A stretch of DNA of 5,183 nucleotides from JAGOBX01 sp017999075 [NCBI: Candidatus Babelota bacterium] (GCA_017999075.1 JAGOBX010000290.1:1-5183), one strand, 5' to 3'; shown: positions 1 through 5,053, counted from the stretch's first letter. Numbers and translations: made by a program. Notes: generated by a model from the sequence alone, not told the origin.

Positions 1-1173
1 GAAAATAATTATTGTTATGGTCGGGTTGCTGATTTGGAAATAGAGCCATTTGAATTTAAGCACAATGAAACAGGCTATAAGCGAATATTAAATAATATAA
101 TTCAATTGCAAAAAGCGAGCTGTATAGATAAGGTTATAATTGGATGTGAGTCAACTGGAGTATACGGCGAACCATTTGTTCATTATTTTCAGTTAAAAGG
201 ATTTGAGGTTGTTCTGGTGAATCCGATGCATACAAAACGCGTAAAAGAAATGAATGATAATTCTCCGAATAAAACGGATAAAAAAGATCCCAAGGTAATA
301 GCTGATATAATTGAATTAGGAAATATTCTTAAAGTGGTTGTACCGGAAGGCTCAGCGGCGGATCTAAGGCGATTAACAGAACTGCGCGAAACATATATTC
401 AATATCGAACAAGTTTATATAATCAGATACACTCAAAAGTATTTCTTGTATTTCCAGAATATTTTGAAGTGTTAAAAGATATTAAAACTAAATGTTCACA
501 TTATGTTTTATATAAATATACATTGCCCCAACATTTAAGAAAACTTTCATCAAAAAAACTTGGAATGAATTTACAGAAAATAAGTCGGGGTCGTAAAAAT
601 GAATCAACGGCTAAAATGCTGATTGAAAAGGCCGGAAGCAGCGTGGGGATAAGCGCCGGCTCAGAAATAATCGCAATGGATATCCGACAAAAACTTGATA
701 TGATTACGAATATAAATATAAAAATTATGGATATAGAAAAACTGATGGAAAAAACAGTCGAGCGTATAGATTACAGTAAAAATATATTATCTATTCGCGG
801 AATCAAAACAGTATTGGTGGCTGGTATTATCGGTGAATTAGGAGATATAAAAAAATTTAAAACAACATCAGAAATCGAAAAATTTGCGGGACTTGATTTG
901 TTTGAAATAAGTTCCGGAAAACAAAAAGGAAATTGCCATATATCAAAACGAGGGCGTAGTCATTTGCGTAAAATTCTGTATCAATGCGCTTTGAATGTAA
1001 TCAGAAAAGGCGGTATAATGCACGAAGTATATAATAATTATTTAGACCGCAATAAACCGAAAATGAAAGCAATTGTAGCAATTATGCGTAAATTATTAAG
1101 ATTGATATTTGCATTAGTAAGAGATAATAAAAGTTATCTTGATAATTATACAGATGCAGAAATAGCTGCATAA
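1..1173 (+). CDS. IS110-family transposase (5' end outside window)
   Basis: Catalyses recombination of an IS110-family insertion sequence; these enzymes combine a RuvC-like DEDD domain with a C-terminal serine domain and are guided by a bridge RNA. The frame is open from base 1 and residues before the TTG at 34 fit the family's N-terminal strand, so 34 is not the true start; the real start and first catalytic Asp lie upstream. Visible are the Glu of CESTGVY (codon 148-150), the Asp pair of KTDKKD (277-279, 286-288), a coiled middle section, then the Transposase_20 part: IRGIKTVLVAGIIGELGDI, FAGLD, and SSGKQKG with a candidate catalytic Ser at 913-915, followed by ISKRGRSHLRKILYQCA. The 390 visible residues are within the family range and no internal frameshift is seen. 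One oddity is KTDKKDP where KTDxxDA is usual. A structured non-coding stretch follows. Family assignment is firm; activity is not known. Confidence 0.93.
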   Translation, partial: ENNYCYGRVADLEIEPFEFKHNETGYKRILNNIIQLQKASCIDKVIIGCESTGVYGEPFVHYFQLKGFEVVLVNPMHTKRVKEMNDNSPNKTDKKDPKVIADIIELGNILKVVVPEGSAADLRRLTELRETYIQYRTSLYNQIHSKVFLVFPEYFEVLKDIKTKCSHYVLYKYTLPQHLRKLSSKKLGMNLQKISRGRKNESTAKMLIEKAGSSVGISAGSEIIAMDIRQKLDMITNINIKIMDIEKLMEKTVERIDYSKNILSIRGIKTVLVAGIIGELGDIKKFKTTSEIEKFAGLDLFEISSGKQKGNCHISKRGRSHLRKILYQCALNVIRKGGIMHEVYNNYLDRNKPKMKAIVAIMRKLLRLIFALVRDNKSYLDNYTDAEIAA

Positions 1174-1189
1174 AAAGATATTTGAAAAA

Positions 1190-1320
1190 AAATTCCGCGT
1201 AGGCAGAAAGATTATCGTTTGCGTTATTGAGGCGGCTAACGCCGACCTTCGCGCGGAGCTTTCAATAACTTTCTGCTTGCGCTTTAGTTTCAATAAAGCA
1301 AGGTTAAAGCGTGTAAGCGA
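1190..1320 (+). ncRNA. Candidate bridge (seeker) RNA downstream of IS110 transposase
   Basis: Seen: GCAGAAAG (1203-1210) pairs with CTTTCTGC (1269-1276), and TTATTGA (1224-1230) pairs with TCAATAA (1262-1268). The 3' strand is continuous while the 5' strand carries a 13-nt bulge (1211-1223). Inside are GGCG-GCTAA-CGCC (1231-1243) and CTTC-GCGC-GGAG (1247-1258, one G-U pair). Just downstream GCTTTA (1281-1286) can pair with TAAAGC (1294-1299) or, with one more base pair, with 1305-1311. Known: in the IS1111 group the guide RNA is encoded downstream of the transposase, with large internal loops that pair with donor and target DNA. Inferred: this multibranched fold is that RNA. It could instead be only a structured IS end or a terminator-like element; no promoter was identified. 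Confidence 0.42.
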
Positions 1321-1376
1321 CTTTCGAATTACCAGTGTTAAACAGAGCGCATTTTCGCGGAAATTAAATTAATAAA

Positions 1377-1414
1377 TTCGGGTTTTAAATTGGGGCTCTG
1401 CCCTAAACCCCGAA
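1377..1414 (+). other. Compound hairpin with GGGCTCTGCCC core in IS 3' region
   Basis: TTCGGGTTTTA (1377-1387) pairs with TAAACCCCGAA (1404-1414) at 10 of 11 positions. Stacked on it is an inner GGGC-TCT-GCCC hairpin (1393-1403). The 3' strand is continuous and the 5' strand has a 5-nt bulge (1388-1392), the same layout as the larger fold at 1203-1276. There is no immediate T-tract (ACAGTTTTAC follows), so it is a poor intrinsic terminator. It may be part of the guide RNA or the structured end of the IS. Confidence 0.5.
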
Positions 1415-1467
1415 CAGTTTTACATTTATTTTTCCTTTTAAGGGGGATCCGTTGTTGTGTGTTTAAC

Positions 1468-1536
1468 GTCTCCCATCCTTATCCTAAAGGAAAAAGCCGA
1501 ACTGTTAAAACGGCTAAAAAGGAAAGGATAAGAGAC
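1468..1536 (+). repeat. Long imperfect inverted repeat, possible IS right end
   Basis: GTCTC (1468-1472) pairs with GAGAC (1532-1536). After a 2x2 mismatch, ATCCTTATCCT (1475-1485, one bulged A) pairs with 1520-1529. AGCCG (1495-1499) pairs with CGGCT (1511-1515) around an 11-nt loop (1500-1510). Bases 1501-1506 in that loop (ACTGTT) are complementary to AACAGT at 1413-1418, so a long-range contact is possible. It may be a guide-RNA loop, the IS terminus, or a palindromic repeat into which the IS inserted. Downstream sequence becomes strongly AT-rich again. Confidence 0.45.
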
Positions 1537-1598
1537 AATTTAATTTTATTAAATTATTGAGGTTATGTCAATTAGAAAAAAATATTAAAAATTACTTG

Positions 1599-1614
1599 AC
1601 TGGAATAAACCAGT
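1599..1614. repeat. Short hairpin ACTGG/CCAGT
   Basis: ACTGG (1599-1603) and CCAGT (1610-1614) form a 5-bp stem with a 6-nt loop, directly before the CGCAGAG repeat. It is too short to assign a role and may be part of the same dispersed repeat. Confidence 0.25.
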
Positions 1615-1670
1615 TCGCAGAGTTGCGCAGAGAATATTAGTTTATCTGTTTAATCTGTTTATATCCGCGT
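1611..1670. repeat. Intergenic short-period repeat, probably dispersed
   Basis: CGCAGAG occurs at 1616-1622 and again at 1626-1632 (10-bp period). It is followed by three drifting units TTTATCTG / TTTAATCTG / TTTATATCCG (1641-1664) ending in CGTTAA. Low-complexity CGCAGAG and AATCTGT strings of this type are, from general knowledge, scattered in intergenic DNA of several Gram-negative lineages. No coding potential or protein-binding role can be assigned. The rest of 1537-1690 is AT-rich and otherwise featureless. Confidence 0.45.
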
Positions 1671-1692
1671 TAAAAATTTTTTTATATTTTTT

Positions 1693-1718
1693 GCAACTGT
1701 TTCCTGATTTAAGCGTAT
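1693..1718 (+). promoter_or_regulatory. ECF-sigma-type promoter, copy 1
   Basis: GCAAC (1693-1697) is followed by exactly 16 bases and CGTAT (1714-1718). This matches the AAC-N16-CGTA architecture typical of ECF sigma factors such as RpoE and SigW. The same elements with the same 16-bp spacer recur at 2806-2831 in a duplicated segment. If used, transcription would start near 1725 and read through the gene remnant into the restriction-like gene, with a leader of about 95 nt. The match is by inspection only; no cognate sigma gene is in the window. Confidence 0.45.
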
Positions 1719-1729
1719 CATTAAATATA

Positions 1730-1804
1730 AATAACAATGATTTAAAAAGAATCGGTGATTTTGATTTAGATATAAAAGTCGGGTATAGAGGGCATTTTAA
1801 ATAA
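1730..1804 (+). pseudogene. Remnant of small gene, 3' end only (copy 1)
   Basis: The frame ending at TAA 1802-1804 reads NNDLKRIGDFDLDIKVGYR then GHFK. Bases 1730-1786 match 3011-3067 at about 54 of 57 positions, and the reading frame is kept. Upstream, 1681-1730 matches the promoter region of copy 2 (2794-2843) at about 40 of 50 positions. What lies between these two blocks in copy 2, about 168 bp holding the start codon and most of the gene, is missing here, so this is an internally deleted copy without its own start. It sits 14 bases before the nuclease ATG. Its protein family is not recognised. Confidence 0.6.
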
Positions 1805-1808
1805 TTTT

Positions 1809-1812
1809 GGAG
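1809..1812 (+). promoter_or_regulatory. Shine-Dalgarno site fixing the nuclease start at 1819
   Basis: GGAG lies 6 bases before ATG 1819. An in-frame TTG at 1807 overlaps this site and has no ribosome-binding site of its own, so the ATG is preferred. Confidence 0.75.
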
Positions 1813-1818
1813 ACGCTT

Positions 1819-2751
1819 ATGAATAATAAAAAAACCGTGGAAGCTAAAAATGCTTTTTTTATAAAATTAGGCGCTGGAGAAATGTGGGCAGAAGATTGTA
1901 TAAAAAATAATACTATTCGATTAGGTTTTGGAAATCCTTATCATAAAAATTGTTTAAAAAAAGATTGGAAAAAAATAACAAACTTTTACATTAATAAAAT
2001 AAAGAAAAAAAAGACAAAAGCTTCTGAAGTTACTAATCAAATTCGAAATTTTTATGAAAGCGGCAATGATACTATCTGGATAACTTTTCATAATAGAAAA
2101 ATGTATTGGTGCTTTGCTGATGAAGAAGTAATTGAATTAAAAGACAAAACTCGTATAAGAAAAACTAAAGGTTTATGGAGTGATTCTGATATTGATAAAA
2201 ACAAATTAACTGTTGATAAAATTAGCAGTAAACTTACACAAGTTCAAGGTTTCATTGGCGCAATATGCTCTATTCGCGAATTTGAATATCTATTAAATAA
2301 AATAAATAATAAAAAATCAGAAGATTTATTATTAGTCGAGAATGTATATAATAGTCTTCAAGATTCTTTAAAACCTTTAATAAAAAATTTAACTTGGGAA
2401 GATTTTGAATTATTAACTGATTTAATTTTTAGTTATTCCGGATGGAAAAGAGTTGATGTTTTAGGCAAATATCAAAAAGCAATTGATTTAGATTTAATGT
2501 CGCCGGTTACAGGAAAAAGAGGTTTTTTACAAGTTAAATCTTATTCTGACTTAAACACTTTTTTTGATTATTTAGAACGATTTAAAAATATGTTATTGTA
2601 TGATGAGATGTTTTATGTAGTACATTCAAAAAGTAAAGATTTAGAAAATTATAAAGGTGACGATTCTTCAAAAATTATTGATATTGATAAATTAGCTAAA
2701 TTAGTTATTGATGCTGGATTAGTAGAATGGTTGATAGAAAAAACATATTAG
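1819..2751 (+). CDS. Mrr-like restriction endonuclease with putative N-terminal DNA-reading domain
   Basis: Predicted cytoplasmic DNA endonuclease of 310 residues, most likely a modification-dependent (type IV-like) restriction enzyme. The C-terminal third looks like the Mrr branch of the PD-(D/E)xK fold: helix LTWEDFELLTDLIF (191-204), then SGWKRVDVLGKYQ, candidate metal-binding Asp 223 or 225 in AIDLDL, and QVK at 238-240 after GKRGF. Gln in place of the usual Glu is characteristic of Mrr-type enzymes. The N-terminal half (about 12-150) contains FIKLGAGEMWAEDCI, TIRLGFG, NQIRNFYESGNDTIWITF and MYWCFA. The aromatic-rich strands suggest a PUA/EVE-like base-reading domain; this is inference from motif style. 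There is no methyltransferase nearby, which fits a stand-alone type IV enzyme. It is preceded by an ECF-like promoter and a decayed small gene. Nuclease fold fairly sure, specificity unknown. Confidence 0.75.
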   Translation: MNNKKTVEAKNAFFIKLGAGEMWAEDCIKNNTIRLGFGNPYHKNCLKKDWKKITNFYINKIKKKKTKASEVTNQIRNFYESGNDTIWITFHNRKMYWCFADEEVIELKDKTRIRKTKGLWSDSDIDKNKLTVDKISSKLTQVQGFIGAICSIREFEYLLNKINNKKSEDLLLVENVYNSLQDSLKPLIKNLTWEDFELLTDLIFSYSGWKRVDVLGKYQKAIDLDLMSPVTGKRGFLQVKSYSDLNTFFDYLERFKNMLLYDEMFYVVHSKSKDLENYKGDDSSKIIDIDKLAKLVIDAGLVEWLIEKTY

Positions 2752-2759
2752 TATCTTAT

Positions 2760-2773
2760 CAATAAATTTATTG
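2760..2773. repeat. Perfect 14-bp palindrome CAATAAATTTATTG
   Basis: A perfect AT-rich palindrome lies 9 bases after the nuclease stop codon, before the second ECF-like promoter. It could be a regulator-binding site for the downstream unit or chance in AT-rich DNA. It lacks the GC stem of an intrinsic terminator. Confidence 0.3.
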
Positions 2774-2805
2774 CATTTACGGCAAGAATATTTTTTTATT
2801 TTTCT

Positions 2806-2831
2806 GCAACCCTTTTCTGATTTCAGCGTAT
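2806..2831 (+). promoter_or_regulatory. ECF-sigma-type promoter, copy 2
   Basis: GCAAC (2806-2810), a 16-base spacer and CGTAT (2827-2831) repeat the arrangement at 1693-1718. The surrounding 50 bp are about 80% identical between the two. Transcription would start about 25-30 bases before the ATG of the small broken gene at 2865, a normal promoter-to-gene distance. This suggests that the promoter originally belonged to that small gene. Confidence 0.5.
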
Positions 2832-2864
2832 AATTGAATATAAAACAAAACAGGCGGTTCCATA

Positions 2865-3094
2865 ATGTGTATTGATTATAAACGGCTTAAATATCATAAA
2901 ACTATTGATTATTTAAGCGAAAATATAAAAATTATAATTTCAATTCAGCAACAAGTCAAACTGAACATTACTGTTATTTAATGCATATTTTAAAAGAACA
3001 TTATCATATTAATGACAATGATTTAAAAAGAATCGGTGATATTGATTTAGATATAAAAGTCAGGTATCAATGGAGTTTTAAAAATGAGTTATAA
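2865..3094 (+). pseudogene. Frameshifted small gene (copy 2), unrecognised family
   Basis: From ATG 2865 the frame reads MCIDYKRLKYHKTIDYLSEN and on to TAA at 2979-2981 (38 codons). The second frame continues with a protein-like sequence through TEHYCYLMHILKEHYHINDN and DLKRIGDIDLDIKVRYQWSF to TAA 3092-3094. Joining the two frames around 2915-2945 would give a protein of about 75 residues, hydrophilic, with no membrane segment. The tail is the part shared with 1730-1804. An alternative is two overlapping tiny genes, since TAA 2979-2981 overlaps ATG 2981 as TAATG, which would allow coupled translation of a 37-residue peptide. No convincing Shine-Dalgarno site is seen before 2865 (GGCGG lies at 2853-2857). 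Function unknown. Confidence 0.5.
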
Positions 3095-3142
3095 TGAAGA
3101 GTATAAATTCAAAAATAAAAAATAAAAAAAGAGGAATGAAAA

Positions 3143-3304
3143 ATGTTATTTGAAGTCAATACAATTGAAAAAAATATTAGTCCTATTATGTCCAATTGGT
3201 ATTTTACAGAATCAGAATTAGAAAAATATCTATTACCTGATAATAGTGAAATTCCTATTCTAAACGAAAAAATAATTCGATATAAATATTGGTTGAAGAT
3301 TTAA
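3143..3304 (+). CDS. Small ORF of 53 codons, possibly truncated gene
   Basis: ATG 3143 has a good ribosome-binding site (GAGGA 3131-3135, 7 bases away). The product starts MLFEVNTIEKNISPIMSNWY and continues FTESELEKYLLPDNSEIPIL, soluble and mildly acidic; no family is recognised. The stop at 3302 may be the result of a frameshift: in another frame 3284-3340 reads ILVEDLTKALRCYCISHKY before its own stop, which looks more protein-like than the in-frame end RYKYWLKI. A former gene of about 65-70 residues is therefore possible. It lies 48 bases after the broken small gene and about 150 bases before the operon at 3455. It could be a genuine small protein or debris. Confidence 0.45.
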   Translation: MLFEVNTIEKNISPIMSNWYFTESELEKYLLPDNSEIPILNEKIIRYKYWLKI

Positions 3305-3345
3305 CTAAAGCATTAAGATGTTATTGCATTTCACATAAATATTAA

Positions 3346-3373
3346 AAAATGCTTGTTTTATTTAGAAGCTTTT
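3346..3373 (+). terminator. Weak hairpin after the small ORF
   Basis: AAAA(T)GCTT (3346-3354) can pair with AAGCTTTT (3366-3373) as an 8-bp stem with one bulged T and an 11-nt loop. The stem is AT-rich and no long T-tract follows, so termination is doubtful. The rest of 3305-3442 is AT-rich and shows no other gene or clear promoter. Confidence 0.2.
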
Positions 3374-3444
3374 ACTAAAATATTTAAATAAGTAATATAA
3401 AAATTCTTTAATTTAAACAATTATAAAAAGAAATTAAAATAATT

Positions 3445-3449
3445 GGGGG
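3445..3449 (+). promoter_or_regulatory. G-rich ribosome-binding site fixing the start at 3455
   Basis: GGGGG lies 5 bases before ATG 3455. An in-frame TTG at 3443 overlaps it and lacks any upstream site, so ATG 3455 is the likelier start. The run of five G is unusual in this AT-rich DNA and is a less canonical SD than AGGAGG. Confidence 0.55.
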
Positions 3450-3454
3450 CGAAA

Positions 3455-4222
3455 ATGTCCAAAGATTTACTGAATTTTTTTAACGGAAATAATAGAGGTC
3501 TTTTAAAATATTACTTGGATTGTAAACTTCCTGATAATTTAAATATTGCTTGGTATCCTTCTGCTGGCAAAGATTTTAGAGCATTGTTATATTTAACCCA
3601 AAAATATGCTGAACTTAATCCAGCTTCAAGTAATGAAAATTTTTTTCCGAATTTTTATTTATTTACAGATTATGACAATTATTTTTTCTCTTCGATTTAT
3701 GAAAATTCAACAATTCATTCAGATAAAAATACAGAAATTATTCTAAATAATTATGAAGAATTACCTAATCTTGAATTGCCGCTTGATAAAGAAATTGTAA
3801 ATTGTTACGAAGGTTCAGAGATGACCGGCAGACTATTTTTTTTGGAAATACAGGTAAAATCAAAAAAAATAGGCGATTTTATATGCCCTGTGATTTATGC
3901 ATTTGTTGAGAATGAATCGTTTTGCTCTAAAATTTTACTTTCGCAAAAAACATCTTTGTCGCATATTATTCATATTCGATATGGAGCGCCAAGCGGCGGC
4001 GGTAAAGCATCCGGCATTTGGTTATTGAATGTTTTAAAAAAATTAAATTGTAAAGTATTCATAAGTGATGGCAGTTTTAATTTATCTGATGGCGATATTG
4101 CCGCATATACATTATATCCGAATCTTAAAGGCGAACCACCGGTAATGGAAACAATCAGAAAAATTAATAGCGAAAGTTGGTCTGGTCATGGTAATGTTAG
4201 TTGGAATATTATAAAAAATTAG
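3455..4222 (+). CDS. Unrecognised 255-residue protein, first gene of two-gene operon
   Basis: I do not recognise the family. The protein is soluble, with no signal peptide or membrane helix. Notable blocks are IAWYPSAGKDFRALLYL (31-47), FYLFTDYDNYFF (67-78), IQVKSKKIGDFICPVIYAFV (132-151), HIRYGAPSGGGKASGIWLLN (173-192) and KVFISDGSFNLSDGDIAAYT (200-219). The first two look like a strand, a Gly-containing loop, a helix and a strand ending in Asp, as in Rossmann-type folds; the Gly-rich block near 180 could be a phosphate- or nucleic-acid-binding loop but is not a classical P-loop (the Lys is not followed by Ser/Thr). The short second gene starts 10 bases after its stop with a strong ribosome-binding site overlapping the stop, so the two are almost certainly co-translated. 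The job is unknown; context beside a nuclease and an IS suggests a defence-type role, which is inference. Confidence 0.85.
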   Translation: MSKDLLNFFNGNNRGLLKYYLDCKLPDNLNIAWYPSAGKDFRALLYLTQKYAELNPASSNENFFPNFYLFTDYDNYFFSSIYENSTIHSDKNTEIILNNYEELPNLELPLDKEIVNCYEGSEMTGRLFFLEIQVKSKKIGDFICPVIYAFVENESFCSKILLSQKTSLSHIIHIRYGAPSGGGKASGIWLLNVLKKLNCKVFISDGSFNLSDGDIAAYTLYPNLKGEPPVMETIRKINSESWSGHGNVSWNIIKN

Positions 4223-4226
4223 GAGG
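4221..4226 (+). promoter_or_regulatory. AGGAGG ribosome-binding site overlapping upstream stop
   Basis: A perfect AGGAGG begins inside the TAG stop of the preceding gene and lies 6 bases before ATG 4233. This supports translational linkage of the two genes and shows that the host uses SD-dependent initiation. Confidence 0.85.
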
Positions 4227-4232
4227 AGAATT

Positions 4233-5015
4233 ATGAAATTTTCAGACGACCCAAATGTAAGATTGAAAGAATTAAACAAATTGACCGAAAAAGAAAAACA
4301 GGAAATTTTAAAATTTATTTCAAAAGGTGTTCCGATTGAACCTTGGCCTTTTGGGATGCCCTGTTCTGCAATGCCGTATGTTATTGCTTTAGGAGTTTCG
4401 CCCGGAGCAAAACCGCGTCCTGAAGATATAAATATTAAGACTCATCGCGCAAGAGGATGTTTACCAACTATAAACAAACCCGCAGATTTTTATTATAAAG
4501 ACCCAAAACATTACTGGCCAAAAGTGAAAAAAATATGTTCTTTTTTGGTAAATAGAAAATTAAAAACTCAATCAGAAGAAAATGCTCTTAAATTATCCGC
4601 GCATCTAAATTTAGGAACTGGTCAATCTGGTAAAGCCGGTAAAAAAGCCATTGAATCCGATATACTTAAATGGGTTTCAAAATTAATATATTCAAAATTT
4701 AAAGCTAAAATTGTAGTCGGATTTGGATTAACAGGTTTGATGAAGAATCCTGAAATCAACGAACTTTGGCAGAATTCTGAAGGAATACAAATAGATTGGA
4801 AAAAGCCTGATTATTCACGCATTATTAAATTAAATAATAAAAATTATTATTTTAGATTATGGCTTACAGAAAGAGAAGATAAAGAAAAAATTGCTATATT
4901 ACTATGGCCTAATCATCCATCAAGAATTCCGTTTAGCGGAAATGCTGACAATAATAAGAATTTAGATAGAGCTCTTAAAGAAGCAGATTTATTTTTGACT
5001 GAGCATGGTTTTTAA
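4233..5015 (+). CDS. Putative uracil-DNA-glycosylase-superfamily-like protein, second gene of operon
   Basis: A soluble 260-residue protein. The motif order resembles the uracil-DNA glycosylase (UDG) superfamily: YVIALGVSPGAKP (49-61) as the first active-site loop (compare GEAPG or GMNPG), SAHLNLGTG (122-130) where the family has a conserved Asn after a strand, KIVVGFGLTGLM (159-170) like the strand-helix in which related enzymes carry a conserved Gly, and AILLWPNHPSRIPF (221-234) containing the HPS of the last active-site loop. Members of that superfamily remove damaged or unusual bases from DNA. Other conserved-looking parts are PWPFGMP (37-43) and HRARGCLPTINKPADFYYKD (71-90), which I cannot explain. 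There is no Fe-S cysteine set as in family 4/5 enzymes. Co-operonic with the unknown gene 10 bases upstream. Coding status is certain; the glycosylase reading is a fold-level guess and could be wrong. Confidence 0.85.
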   Translation: MKFSDDPNVRLKELNKLTEKEKQEILKFISKGVPIEPWPFGMPCSAMPYVIALGVSPGAKPRPEDINIKTHRARGCLPTINKPADFYYKDPKHYWPKVKKICSFLVNRKLKTQSEENALKLSAHLNLGTGQSGKAGKKAIESDILKWVSKLIYSKFKAKIVVGFGLTGLMKNPEINELWQNSEGIQIDWKKPDYSRIIKLNNKNYYFRLWLTEREDKEKIAILLWPNHPSRIPFSGNADNNKNLDRALKEADLFLTEHGF

Positions 5016-5053
5016 TCCAAAATCTTCTTTATTAAGAAAATAAATTAATCAAT

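Larger units (their letters stand above)
1..1536 (+). mobile_element. IS110/IS1111-family insertion sequence, left part missing
   Basis: The transposase gene plus its structured 3' flank make up the right-hand portion of an IS110-family element. The left end is outside the window. The right boundary is my estimate: base composition and hairpin density stay unlike the AT-rich neighbours until the end of the inverted repeat at 1536. IS110 elements have no or only subterminal inverted repeats and make no obvious target duplication, so the end cannot be fixed from one side. The true end could be anywhere from about 1330 to 1560. Confidence 0.6.

Noticed and set aside
34-36. TTG as start of the transposase
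   Set aside because: The frame is open to base 1 and the upstream residues continue the family's N-terminal strand, so the gene begins outside the window.
1150-1335. Minus-strand open frame through the IS 3' region, with segments such as ESSARRSALAASIT
   Set aside because: It is read entirely through the strong hairpin at 1203-1276 and has no ribosome-binding site or start I can support. Such antisense frames over IS ends are typically spurious.
1377-1414. Hairpin considered as a transposase-gene terminator
   Set aside because: It lies about 200 bases after the stop and is not followed by a T-tract; a role in the IS end or guide RNA is more economical.
1807-1809. TTG as start of the nuclease gene
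   Set aside because: It overlaps the GGAG ribosome-binding site of ATG 1819 and has none of its own.
1681-3067. Two duplicated blocks considered as a CRISPR-like or composite-transposon structure
   Set aside because: There are only two copies, they are long and unequal, and they include promoter and coding sequence; no spacers and no transposase between them.
3443-3445. TTG as start of the first operon gene
   Set aside because: It overlaps the GGGGG site that serves ATG 3455.
3634-4021. GGGK block considered as a Walker A ATP-binding loop
   Set aside because: The sequence PSGGGKASG lacks the GxxxxGK[ST] pattern, and no Walker B partner at the expected distance is seen.
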